Source: Xiphydria camelus
Lineage: Eukaryota > Arthropoda > Insecta > Hymenoptera > Xiphydriidae
DNA length: 64,000 bases
Reading direction: 5' to 3'
Assembly: GCA_963678675.1 (NCBI GenBank)
Contig: OY783199.1
Location: forward strand, 18,972,909 to 19,036,908
The notes below the pieces were generated by a model, which saw only the letters and a list, made by a program, of their open reading frames with translations, searched no databases and was not told the DNA's origin. This document shows positions 34,815 through 43,127 of the stretch, in pieces. A program made the translations under genes and the position numbers. Positions within the stretch are counted from its first letter, which is position 1. Every line of letters starts with the position of its first letter.

Positions 34815-35228
34815 TTCTGGATCTCATCGTGGTGGGTTTCTTGCGAAATCATCCGTAGAGCACACGAACGGTTATCAGAGACAGGTTCATAATTTACGGA
34901 CAACGCGTTTTATTCAGAGTGGCAGAGAGACGCGTCGCGTTTCGAACGAAGGAAACGTCTCGTCGATCGCGACGCAACGACTCGCATCTTTGCAATAAAA
35001 GACGGCTACTGATGATTCAAAACTTTACAATATATTTCACCCCACGAATCATTAACTGCCGGAGCTCTATTTCGAATCTAGGTACTAGAAATATCATAGG
35101 GGTCTCTCGATGCAGTCGACCTTGCCCAGGGGTGGATGTGGTTAAAGGAGGTGAAGCGGTATAACATCAAGCTATCGAACGATATAATAACGACTTGTAT
35201 TACGGAGGCTACAATGGTCGTAGTGATG
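34188..35228. other. Unassigned host sequence
   Basis: Besides the CT microsatellite listed separately, it has only short frames without domains. GC-rich at 34480-34730. Confidence 0.35.
34736..34815. repeat. (CT)n microsatellite, interrupted
   Basis: CT and CTTT words run for about 80 bp. Frames across it encode only Ser-Leu or Arg-Glu runs. Confidence 0.95.
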
Positions 35229-35274
35229 GCCCAGGTGGAAAAGATCCATACGTATTGGATATAGAAATACGCCG
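35229..35274. repeat. Fragment of the AT-rich TIR element
   Basis: CCCAGGTGGAAAAG is followed by a short AT-rich stretch (GGATATAGAAAT). The rest of the element is absent. Confidence 0.45.
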
Positions 35275-35660
35275 ATGACTGTAAATAACAGGGTAGTTGA
35301 CCGGAAAAATTATTTACCCGGCATTTTTTCCATCTTTCATTTTCGGCTTCATTTAGGTCGAGAAACGATATTTAAAAATGCAGCATACGTCATAGTGTCT
35401 TATAGTATTTTAAGTCTATCTCTCTCGCACTCGTAGCTTGGTATAAGTGCATCACTCATGGCTCTTCGATGACGTCATAACTCAGTAGACAGAACCGCAC
35501 TTACAGCTCAGCGAATAATTATTTTTTCGTCGCATTTTCTTTTTCATATGATATTGAATACGTATACAGATTACAAATTGAATTTAAAAATGTGTACATT
35601 TTTTTTAGTCACACCATATTCCGTCTGTTCAAGCTTAGAACGACTGTAGATTTCACCCGT
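35275..35660 (-). repeat. Dispersed 0.36-kb repeat, copy 2, inverted
   Basis: On the minus strand it shows the same ordered words as the copies at 27405 and 43128 (GACGTCA, CGAGTGCGAGAGA, GCATTTTT, GAAAATGAAAGATG, GTAAATAA). Together with the 43128-43490 copy it forms an inverted pair around the retrotransposon locus. Confidence 0.65.
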
Positions 35661-36367
35661 CTCTTATTTCTATTCGTTTGATAATCCACAATGAAGCCCA
35701 GACGAAGGTGTAACATACGAAAGCCACGTCGAAGCGACTCGGCTCTACGGGCACGTTTTACTCTTCACACGGTACCAGCGCCATACCACGGAGATCGTAT
35801 GTCGAACACCTGCGAAGCGCCCCGAAATGAAATTCTTTGACGATCCCCTCGACGCGTTTAATCCACGCCGATCCCATTCGTTCACGGCGCACCCGTGTAC
35901 GTACGACACTCCATTGCTTCCCCGCGTGTAACGTCGAAATATCCATACCATAAAACATCGTCGAAATAGCCGTCCTATATATCTGTAACTACAAATAATA
36001 AAGTGCATCGAAATTTCGAAACGAGTGGGTGGACCGATAGCGCGCGTTGCTCGCACCTCGAGCCTTCCTACGCGCATCCCGACGCGTGTGTGGGTGCAGG
36101 TATATCCCGCGCGCGATGCACGCGGCAGCTGCGAGCCGCGGGTGTGTGCATGCACCCAGCGCCACGCGGGTACTTGATCGCGCCCTCCTCGTAAATAGTG
36201 CGCAAACCCGAGCGGATTTGGGCGCACCACGGTGGAATGTTTACCCTGCAAAAAAGGCGACGTTCGTTATATTTATACGTAAATGACTACCTGTGGCGGA
36301 TTAACCGTCCCTTGACCAAATGCCTTTCGTTTAATTCGCGTCAAACGCGATGTATAATATCAACCTT
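35661..36367. other. Unassigned, CpG-rich host sequence
   Basis: GC-rich, with CG/TG alternation at 36040-36170. Frames are open on both strands, up to 168 codons (35745-36251), without a recognisable domain. Confidence 0.35.
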
Positions 36368-36465
36368 CCTCAGACGGAAAAGTTCTATATGATCCATATA
36401 TGTGGTTTTGGTCACATATGAATTACATATGATTTCTGTATCAACCATATACAGACTAACATATG

Positions 36466-36670
36466 TGAGGCTAAACTTACTTGCCAGGAAAGAAACTTCA
36501 ATCACTATTATTTCATTGTCTATGAATTTTTTACCTAAATCGATATAAGACTTTATTGTAGATTGAAACGTCGTCTTCAAAAAAGTATTATTCAAATATG
36601 AGATAAAAGGTCACAGGTTACGAGACAATAGTGATTGAAGTTTCTTTCCTGGCGAGTAAGTTTAGCCTCA
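36466..36670. mobile_element. MITE, TGAGGCTAAACTTAC family, copy 1
   Basis: The ends TGAGGCTAAACTTACTTGCC and GGCGAGTAAGTTTAGCCTCA are inverted. The match continues through AGGAAAGAAACTTCAATCAC and its complement. It is 205 bp, noncoding, and nested in the AT-rich element. Other copies are at 46495-46699, 49753-50940 (interrupted) and 57201-57385. Confidence 0.85.
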
Positions 36671-36739
36671 TATATATGGTATAGGTATATAGAAAATACA
36701 ATCATTGAAAAATCTATATATTGTGCTTATATGATTAAT

Positions 36740-36743
36740 ATAG
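36740..36743. other. Target-site duplication, left copy
   Basis: ATAG directly precedes the left LTR, and the same ATAG (42551-42554) directly follows the right LTR. A 4-bp duplication is usual for several Ty3/Gypsy lineages. Confidence 0.85.
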
Positions 36744-37063
36744 TGTGAGGAATATTTCTTGAAAGAGTCGATGGAAATGCCGTCGACGTATTCCGGACAC
36801 CCCTCGCTTGAAGGATGTTTAGACGAATCTCGAGGAGCTGGGATGCACGGGTACGAGTCGATGGGAATGCCATCGACGTATTCCTGACACCCCTCCCTCG
36901 AAGGATGTTTATATGATGGCGATAGCGAGACCAGGCCCTCCGGGCCCTGGATGACGCTGTGCGAGGATTCATTCTGGCTTTAGCAGTTATAAAGAGAGCA
37001 TCTTCCTTATAGTCTCGCTGTACTAATTAAATAAAATAGTCTTTGAGCTAAGTCACGCTCACA
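36744..37063 (+). repeat. Left LTR (320 bp)
   Basis: Begins TGTGAGGAAT and ends GCTCACA. The U3 region holds two copies, 90 bp apart, of a segment starting GAGTCGATGG(A/G)AATGCC (36765 and 36855). A TATAAA box is at 36988-36993 and AATAAA at 37030-37035. R and U5 together are therefore very short, about 40-50 bases. Confidence 0.95.
36988..36993 (+). promoter_or_regulatory. TATA box of the 5' LTR
   Basis: TATAAA lies 75 bases before the LTR end, about 40 bases upstream of AATAAA (37030-37035). It is the natural core promoter for the genomic RNA. The matching copy in the right LTR is at 42475-42480. Confidence 0.7.
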
Positions 37064-37067
37064 GAAT

Positions 37068-37080
37068 TCAGAAGTGGGAT
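37068..37080 (+). other. Putative primer-binding site, tRNA-Leu-like
   Basis: TCAGAAGTGGGAT starts four bases after the left LTR. It is complementary to the acceptor-stem and T-arm sequence that I recall for eukaryotic leucine tRNAs (ATCCCACTTCTGA). The usual TGG that pairs with the terminal CCA is not present next to the LTR. Priming would then start slightly inside the tRNA 3' end, or this is a chance or altered match. Confidence 0.5.
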
Positions 37081-37144
37081 ATCACGTGCCAAGTGTAGAT
37101 CCGAACTAATTGTTTTAAAAACCATAAGAGTAGTGCAGGACGGT

Positions 37145-38353
37145 ATGTCGTCCCCGAGGCAGCGATCATCGATCGACGGAATGTCAAGAGATGGAGGCAG
37201 ACGCGATCGATACAAGCGGACCAAGAGGTCCTACAGTGGTCACCGCAGTCGATCCAAGGAGGCTCGAGGTGGCAAGCAGCAGAAGTATACACGTCGTTCT
37301 AGAGACGATGATTCGCCTCGAGAACGCAGAAGACACCACCGATCGCGGTCTCCTTCGCGTGGACATCGTCACTCCAGCAGGGACCGACGTGATACATCAG
37401 AGAGACGAGGCAAAAGCATAGAAAACAGTTCTACATTGAGGGGTGAGTCCGATTTTGCGAGATTGACAGAGGTGCTGTCACAGATCGTGCAGAAAAACTC
37501 ACATAGGTCAAATCGATTTATAAACGAAAAAATTTTACCGGAATTCGACCCCGGAAAGAAAGATTTATCGGCTGTGGAATGGACTGAAAAGATAAATAGA
37601 TTGGGGGTGTTGTACGGGTGGGACGACATTTACAAATTATATTTGTCAACGCTTAAACTACAAGGAATCGCGAAAAAATGGTACGACGGTCTCAGAGATT
37701 CCCCTTTAACGTGGGAGGCGTTTGTCGTAGCTGTTACCAGACAATTCGCGGCGGAAGAGAATTTCGGGAAAATCTACGAGGACGCGGGATCGTATAAAAG
37801 TATACCGGGCCAAAATCTACAAGCATATTGCTTTGAAAAAATTAAAAGAATCAATCGACTAAATTTGGACATTCCGGAAGAAAAAATTATCGATTTCGTA
37901 GTTTTTGGAATCCACGATGATCAGATACGGATGAACTTAACGACATCAAAAAAAAGAACTCTCGCGGAGTTAAACAGCTGTTTAGAGTCGCTTACAGTAG
38001 AGAAAAGTAAAGAAACAAAAAACGCGAAAGACGGGAATGATAGGAAACGCTTTACGGGCCCCGATAGGTCTAAAATCATACCCAAAAATTTCTCAGATCC
38101 TGATGCTTGCTACAACTGTGGGAAGAGGGGTCATATTAGAGCCAAATGTCCGGATTTAGAAAGTAAATGGATTAAGGAAAACAGGCAAGAGTTACAGGCG
38201 GGTGGTTCTTGGGGGAAAGAGAAAGCGGTAGCAGACAAAGGCGAGAAAAGTAAACTTAAATGTTCACACTGTAAATTCCCGGGTCATCTCGAAAAGGACT
38301 GTTACAAAAGAAAGAATAAGGGGAATACAGAGAGGACTGAAAGGGTCGCATGA
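37145..38353 (+). CDS. gag: Gag polyprotein of Ty3/Gypsy element
   Basis: A 402-residue structural protein that should form the virus-like particle and package element RNA. The first ATG in the open frame is 37145. Residues 1-90 are highly basic and rich in Arg-Ser, Ser-Arg and Arg-Arg-His runs, like an RS domain. The central part (about 130-280) resembles the retrotransposon Gag capsid domain: LPEFDPGKKD, VEWTEKINRL, a KKWYDGL-type segment and a TWEAFV segment followed by QF. Two zinc knuckles follow, C322-X2-C-X4-H-X4-C335 and C373-X2-C-X4-H-X4-C386, matching nucleocapsid CCHC motifs. Translation stops at UGA (38351-38353), and the frame then continues open into pol. No frameshift or internal stop is present. 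Confidence 0.92.
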   Translation: MSSPRQRSSIDGMSRDGGRRDRYKRTKRSYSGHRSRSKEARGGKQQKYTRRSRDDDSPRERRRHHRSRSPSRGHRHSSRDRRDTSERRGKSIENSSTLRGESDFARLTEVLSQIVQKNSHRSNRFINEKILPEFDPGKKDLSAVEWTEKINRLGVLYGWDDIYKLYLSTLKLQGIAKKWYDGLRDSPLTWEAFVVAVTRQFAAEENFGKIYEDAGSYKSIPGQNLQAYCFEKIKRINRLNLDIPEEKIIDFVVFGIHDDQIRMNLTTSKKRTLAELNSCLESLTVEKSKETKNAKDGNDRKRFTGPDRSKIIPKNFSDPDACYNCGKRGHIRAKCPDLESKWIKENRQELQAGGSWGKEKAVADKGEKSKLKCSHCKFPGHLEKDCYKRKNKGNTERTERVA

Positions 38354-38359
38354 CTAACC
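38351..38359 (+). promoter_or_regulatory. Candidate readthrough site: UGA with CUA context
   Basis: The gag stop reads TGA CTA ACC, and the same frame is open for 1041 codons afterwards. UGA followed by CUA is a known leaky context in animal and viral readthrough. A short possible stem lies downstream (GCAAC at 38369-38373 with GTTGC at 38393-38397). The first in-frame AUG in pol (38450) lies about 14 bases before the protease Asp codon, too late to supply an intact protease, so independent initiation is unlikely. Confidence 0.65.
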
Positions 38360-41300
38360 GATGGCGTAGCAACCTCCCCTCAAGTGTTAGAAGTTGCATC
38401 AAAGTTAGTAAATAAACCACTTAAGAAATGCGTATTAGACACAGAAGAAAGAATGTGCACCATTGATTTAGGGAGTGACTGCTCCATTATAAGAGAGACC
38501 ATTGCACGTCACCTCAAATTACAGTTTAAAGAAACAAACAAAACCTTGTCGGGATTCAATCATTCTATGGTCGTTCCACTTGCATATTCAAAGATTAAAA
38601 TTCGTATCGATGAAATTCCGTTCAAAATTAAAGTTTTTATCGTGCCGGATGATCAGTTATCTAAAGAAATATTAATTGGTCGTAATGTGTTACGTAAAGC
38701 AGGCACTCGAGCAATATCAAATGCTTATGGGGTAACATTTACTTACAACGAACCAACAAAATTAACAGATAGTCTTGATGTTAACATGATAGATGCAGGT
38801 CCGGTAAAACCTATCGAAAAGGGAGATATTTATTGCGAAGGACTTAACCCTGAAGATACGGAACGACTGTTAAAATTACTAAATCGGTATCGCAAAGCTA
38901 CGTCATTCAATACTAGAGAGTTAGGCCGAGTAAGCTCGGCAGAAATGAGAATCGAAGTAGAATCCGATACACCAGTATTTCAACCACCTCGTCGCTTATC
39001 TCTTAAAGATCGAGGAGAAGTCGCAAAAATAGTAACCGATTTAGAGGAAAATGGTATTATTCGAGAGAGCACATCACCATACAGTAGCCCAATTGTGCTT
39101 GTACGTAAGAAAAACGGTGAACTGCGTATGGCCATAGATTATCGCGATCTTAATAGAATTACCAAGCGCATACAATACCCTCTACCGATCATTGATGACT
39201 TAATAGATCAACTTTGCGGAAAACGCGTCTTTACGGCACTAGATTTGAAGTCCGGGTTTTACCAAATTCCGATGCATCCTGATTCAATAGAGAAAACAGC
39301 CTTTAGCACGCCAGATGGTCACTGGGAATTCTTACGGATGCCGTTTGGTTTAGTAAACGCCCCGGCAATATTTCAAAAGACAATGAGTAAGGTTTTAAAG
39401 GGTTGTGCACAGGTATACCTTGATGATACCTTACTTCCAACCGAGAACAAAGAAGAAGGATTTGTGCTATTAGAGAGAGTCTTAGAAATTCTCATAACGG
39501 AAGGATTAACTCTAAATTTAGCTAAATGTAAATTTTTCCAAAGCAGCATTGACTATTTAGGTCGTGAAGTATCGGCCAAAGGCGTAAAGCCGGGTTCTCA
39601 CAAAATAGAAGCGGTATTAAAAGCACCGGAACCGCGGAACGTTAAGCAAGTCAGACAGTTCTTAGGGTCGGCAGGTTACTTCCGAAGGTACATTCAAGAT
39701 TTCGCGCGCAAAACCGCCCCCCTAACGAATCTCTTACGAAAAGATACCCCGTGGGTTTGGGGTTCAAAAGAATCGGAAGCCGTAAGAGATATTAAAACAA
39801 TATTAGTCAATCGTCCAATCTTAGCAATCTACGATCCAGAATTAGAAACAGAGCTACACACGGACGCCAGTGCAATTGGCTTAGGTGCAATTTTAATTCA
39901 AAAATACGATAAACAGAATCGGGTAGTTGCTTATTACAGTCGCAAAACAACCCCTGAGGAGCAGAAATATCACTCCTATGATCTGGAAACTTTAGCGATA
40001 TTTACAGCGTTTAAGGCATTCAGAACTTATTTATTGGGAATTCAATTCACTGTAGTAACAGATTGCAATGCAGTTAGAGCCACAGTAGCAAAAAAAGATA
40101 TTCTTTCTCGAGTAGCTCGTTGGTGGGTATACATGCAGAATTTTAAGTTCGATGTAATTTACCGGCCGGGGAGCAAAATGAATCACGTAGACTACCTAAG
40201 TAGGAACCCTGTGGAGTGTTGCGCGGTCAACATAACCGAAAAAGAATGGATCAAAGTAGCTCAATTGCAAGACCCCAAGCTAGAAGTAATTCGGAAAATT
40301 TTAGAGGCAGGAGAGAGGAACGCAAGAACGAAACAATATTTCGACAAATACGCTCTAAAAGGAGGGGTTATATTTCGGAAAACCGAAGCGGGTGAGAAAT
40401 GGGTCGTACCACAAATGTCGAGATTCAATGTGGTGAAACTGTGTCATGACGAGCAAGGTCATTTTGCTTTAGAGAAAACGCTAGAGAAAATACAAGAGAA
40501 TTACTGGTTTAAGAAAATGAGACAATTCGTTTCAAAATACATTAATGCTTGTTTAAATTGTTTGTATTACAAACAAAAGGCTGGGAAAAAACCCGGAGTG
40601 TTATATCCCATAGAAAAGGTTGCAAGTCCATTCCACACCATTCATCTTGACCACGTTGGGCCATTTATTCGTAGCAAAAATAAAAATACAGAAATACTAA
40701 CCATTGTTGATGGATTTACCAAGTTTTGTATTCTTGAACCGGTTAAAAACACATCCGTGAGGGGAGTATTAAAAGCACTTTGTCAAGTAATCGCAATATT
40801 CGGAGCACCCGAACGCATAATAACCGACAGAGGGCCCGCGTTTACTTCACACTCATTCAAAACATTCTGCGAGGAGTATGGAATCAAACACATACTCAAT
40901 GCGGTAGCCACACCACGTGCCAATGGGCAGTGTGAGCGTCTCAACCGTACCGTTCTAAGTTCACTGGCAGCTACCTGCGGCGGGCAGAACGAAGAGGATT
41001 GGGACGAAAACGTGAAGAAGGTTCAAAGTGCAATAAACTCGTCGGCAAACAGAACAACCCGGAAAGCACCATCCGAACTTCTTTTTGGGTATAAGCCACG
41101 TAGTATGGCTGACGCGAAATTACTGTCAGGCATCCAAAATATGCTCGATCAGGTAGACTTGCAGGTCATGAGAGAAACGGCAAAGGCAGCTATAGATGCA
41201 GAACAAAAGGAGCAGAAACGAAGATTCGACGCACGGAGGTTCAAACCTCCTCGATACGTGGTCGGAGACGTAGTCATGGTCGCTGCCAATCCAGTAGCAA

Positions 41301-41479
41301 CCGGGCAGAGCAGAAAACTGGCAGCCAAGGCAAAAGGACCCTTCAAGGTGACGGCGGTACTACCGAACGACAGATACGAGGTGCAGGATCTTCGGGATTT
41401 GAAAAAGTCGCCAAACAAACGTAGCGTCGTTGCGGTGGACAGCATGAAGAGATGGGTCACATTCGATGCCACGCAGTAG
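38354..41479 (+). CDS. pol: Pol polyprotein (PR-RT-RH-IN)
   Basis: There are 1041 codons after the gag UGA in the same frame (residue 1 is the codon after the stop). The protease motif is IDLGSD with Asp38, where DSG or DTG is more usual. The reverse transcriptase has PYSSPIVLVRKK, the ALDLKSGFYQI block, MPFGLVNAPA and the YLDD box with Asp357-Asp358. RNase H has TDAS (Asp504), LETLA (Glu545) and TDCNA (Asp570). Integrase has a zinc motif H698-X4-H703-X29-C733-X2-C736 and a DD35E triad Asp766, Asp825, Glu861. A GPF/Y-type module follows near residue 995. All catalytic acidic residues are present and no internal stop occurs. It copies the RNA into DNA and integrates it. Confidence 0.95.
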   Translation, partial: LTDGVATSPQVLEVASKLVNKPLKKCVLDTEERMCTIDLGSDCSIIRETIARHLKLQFKETNKTLSGFNHSMVVPLAYSKIKIRIDEIPFKIKVFIVPDDQLSKEILIGRNVLRKAGTRAISNAYGVTFTYNEPTKLTDSLDVNMIDAGPVKPIEKGDIYCEGLNPEDTERLLKLLNRYRKATSFNTRELGRVSSAEMRIEVESDTPVFQPPRRLSLKDRGEVAKIVTDLEENGIIRESTSPYSSPIVLVRKKNGELRMAIDYRDLNRITKRIQYPLPIIDDLIDQLCGKRVFTALDLKSGFYQIPMHPDSIEKTAFSTPDGHWEFLRMPFGLVNAPAIFQKTMSKVLKGCAQVYLDDTLLPTENKEEGFVLLERVLEILITEGLTLNLAKCKFFQSSIDYLGREVSAKGVKPGSHKIEAVLKAPEPRNVKQVRQFLGSAGYFRRYIQDFARKTAPLTNLLRKDTPWVWGSKESEAVRDIKTILVNRPILAIYDPELETELHTDASAIGLGAILIQKYDKQNRVVAYYSRKTTPEEQKYHSYDLETLAIFTAFKAFRTYLLGIQFTVVTDCNAVRATVAKKDILSRVARWWVYMQNFKFDVIYRPGSKMNHVDYLSRNPVECCAVNITEKEWIKVAQLQDPKLEVIRKILEAGERNARTKQYFDKYALKGGVIFRKTEAGEKWVVPQMSRFNVVKLCHDEQGHFALEKTLEKIQENYWFKKMRQFVSKYINACLNCLYYKQKAGKKPGVLYPIEKVASPFHTIHLDHVGPFIRSKNKNTEILTIVDGFTKFCILEPVKNTSVRGVLKALCQVIAIFGAPERIITDRGPAFTSHSFKTFCEEYGIKHILNAVATPRANGQCERLNRTVLSSLAATCGGQNEEDWDENVKKVQSAINSSANRTTRKAPSELLFGYKPRSMADAKLLSGIQNMLDQVDLQVMRETAKAAIDAEQKEQKRRFDARRFKPPRYVVGDVVMVAANPVATGQSRKLAAKAKGPFKVTAVLPNDRYEVQDLRDLKKSPNKRSVVAVDSMKRWVTFDATQ

Positions 41480-41488
41480 CTGAGTGAG

Positions 41489-41827
41489 TAATGACTATGC
41501 TTATCCTTGTGATAAGATAGTGGCCGCAGTCAGGGAACTCCGAGTTACAATCTCTGGTCAGGATTGTGAACTAGGACGAGTTACTGGCGAGGCTGGACTT
41601 GTAATGACTATGCTTATCCTTGTGATAAGATAGTGGCCGCAGTCAGGGAACTCCGAGTTACAATCTCTGGTCAGGATTGTGAACTAGGACGAGTTACTGG
41701 CGAGGCTGGACTTGTAATGACTATGCTTACCCGCGGGTAAGATAGTGGCCGCAGTTAGTGAACTCTGAGTCACAATCTCTGGTCAGGATTGCGAACTAGG
41801 ACGAGTTACTGGCGAGGCTGGACTAGG
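41489..41827 (+). repeat. Three 113-bp tandem repeats in the 3' UTR
   Basis: Units start at 41489, 41602 and 41715 (TAATGACTATGCTTA). Units 1 and 2 look identical and unit 3 is diverged. Each contains a small hairpin: CTTATCCTTGTGATAAG in units 1-2 and CTTACCCGCGGGTAAG in unit 3, so the stem is kept although bases on both sides changed. A second possible stem, ACAATC with GATTGT, also recurs. They start just after the pol stop and end about 400 bp before the right LTR. Confidence 0.9.
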
Positions 41828-42230
41828 CCGAGTTCAGAGTTGCTACGCGTGGGGACTGGTCAACTCCATGCGAGATAGGGCTCTGAGCGAAGGCTAGGAC
41901 AAGTAGTCGGAGTCAGGACAAGCTCTGGATCGAAGTGGCGGGTTGCCCACTCCGGTAGGGGGCCCCTGGCAAGGCTAGCGACCGTATTAAAATCCTAAAA
42001 GATTCCTTCTCTTATCCTAAATACGTACCCTCTCCGGTATTAGCATTGAGCTGAGTATGATTGCGGACGGAACTGATCACTCTGTACCGACAATTATGCC
42101 TTGGGTCAATGAGATACCACTTGAATCATAAAGGTCGTACACCATTAACGGATCAATTTTTGGATCCCTGTTACAGAAAATAAAGGTTTAAAGGAACGTC
42201 GAGGACGACGTGGTCGTCAGTCTGGCCGAG
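41828..42230 (+). other. Remaining 3' UTR of the retrotransposon
   Basis: No env frame and no clear polypurine tract directly before the right LTR. The nearest purine-rich stretch is GAAAATAAAGG near 42175, more than 40 bases upstream of the LTR, followed by TTTAAAGGAACG and GAGGACGACG. Confidence 0.6.
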
Positions 42231-42550
42231 TGTGAGGAATATTTCTTGAAAGAGTCGATGGAAATGCCGTCGACGTATTCCGGACACCCCTCGCTTGAAG
42301 GATGTTTAGACGAATCTCGAGGAGCTGGGATGCACGGGTACGAGTCGATGGGAATGCCATCGACGTATTCCTGACACCCCTCCCTCGAAGGATGTTTATA
42401 TGATGGCGATAGCGAGACCAGGCCCTCCGGGCCCTGGATGACGCTGTGCGAGGATTCATTCTGGCTTTAGCAGTTATAAAGAGAGCATCTTCCTTATAGT
42501 CTCGCTGTACTAATTAAATAAAATAGTCTTTGAGCTAAGTCACGCTCACA
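42231..42550 (+). repeat. Right LTR (320 bp)
   Basis: Same length as the left LTR, and I see no differences reading the two side by side. It begins TGTGAGGAAT and ends GCTCACA, followed by the target duplication ATAG (42551-42554). Confidence 0.95.
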
Positions 42551-42554
42551 ATAG

Positions 42555-42630
42555 AAATCATATATAATCCATATATGATAAAAACCACATATGGATCATA
42601 TACAAAATATATAGAATTTTTCCGCCTGGG
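42555..42630. repeat. AT-rich TIR element, right part of split copy
   Basis: It continues the element broken at 36743: AAATCATATATAATCC, then ACCACATATGGATCATATAC, ending ATAGAATTTTTCCGCCTGGG. Together with 36368-36743 it restores both TIRs of the family. Confidence 0.8.
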
Positions 42631-43127
42631 CCGCCGCGCGACGATCGAGGCGCTTCCAAATCCCTCATCGATATAAAGACGAATGCATTATTGGCGTCGC
42701 TCGAAAAGGTCGTAGTACGCGTGAGGAATATCGCGATTCGAGGATCTCCAGGTATTATATTTATGGAAAAACATGGTAGTCCATATAGCCCGTGGTCTGC
42801 ACCGTGCAGCCGGACCGACGCGCCGCGGGTTTACATTGCAAACAAATATTGGCTAGGCATAAATAAGCTCGAGTAAAGTTTATTGCCCTAGATTACGTAA
42901 TAAAACAAACAGAGCCGCGCATATGTACACGCGACCTACGTGCGGGTACTCTCGCGCGCGTGTACGTTGCGCAGTCGCGGGGGGTGCGTGTATGCACGGA
43001 TGTGCCGGGGAAGAATTGTTACGACGGATCTCGTTCGAGAGAGTTTTCTTTTATATCTCGGGTATTGTGTGTCTGCCGAAGGGGAAGATATCTCTGATTT
43101 TGAAGCACCGATGCACGCGTTATTCTC
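42631..43127. other. Unassigned, partly CpG-rich sequence
   Basis: Alternating CG/TG/CA stretches at 42915-43010. Frames of 61-116 codons have no domain. Confidence 0.35.

Larger units (their letters stand above)
36368..36743. repeat. AT-rich TIR element, left part of split copy
   Basis: It starts CCTCAGACGGAAAAGTTCTA and carries family words up to ATTAATATAG, where the LTR begins. It also holds a 205-bp MITE (36466-36670). The right part resumes at 42555 after the retrotransposon, in exact register with other family copies (AATATAGAAATCATATATAA). Confidence 0.8.
36744..42550 (+). mobile_element. Complete Ty3/Gypsy LTR retrotransposon
   Basis: A 5807-bp element with two 320-bp LTRs (TGTGAG...CTCACA), a 4-bp target duplication, gag, and pol in the order protease, reverse transcriptase, RNase H, integrase. 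That order is diagnostic of Ty3/Gypsy. There is no env. I see no difference between the LTRs, and the only in-frame stop is the UGA between gag and pol, so the copy looks recent and may be competent. It lies in an older AT-rich TIR element. I cannot place the clade from sequence alone. Confidence 0.95.

Noticed and set aside
34634..34903. An Arg/Glu-rich frame opposite the CT microsatellite
   Set aside because: It is produced by translating the simple repeat.
36766..36910. Two separate solo LTRs
   Set aside because: The similarity between the segments at 36765 and 36855 is an internal duplication within one LTR and is present identically in the right LTR.
38341..38470. A -1 or +1 frameshift between gag and pol
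   Set aside because: Both are in the same frame with a single UGA between them, so no frameshift is needed.
41149..41472. A 107-codon frame antisense to the end of pol
   Set aside because: It is a shadow of the integrase C-terminal coding region on the opposite strand.
41480..42230. An env-like third gene after pol
   Set aside because: No open frame of useful length; the region is tandem repeats and untranslated sequence.
36740..42554. A longer, 5-bp target duplication
   Set aside because: The base before ATAG on the left (T) has no match after the right LTR's ATAG, so only four bases are duplicated.
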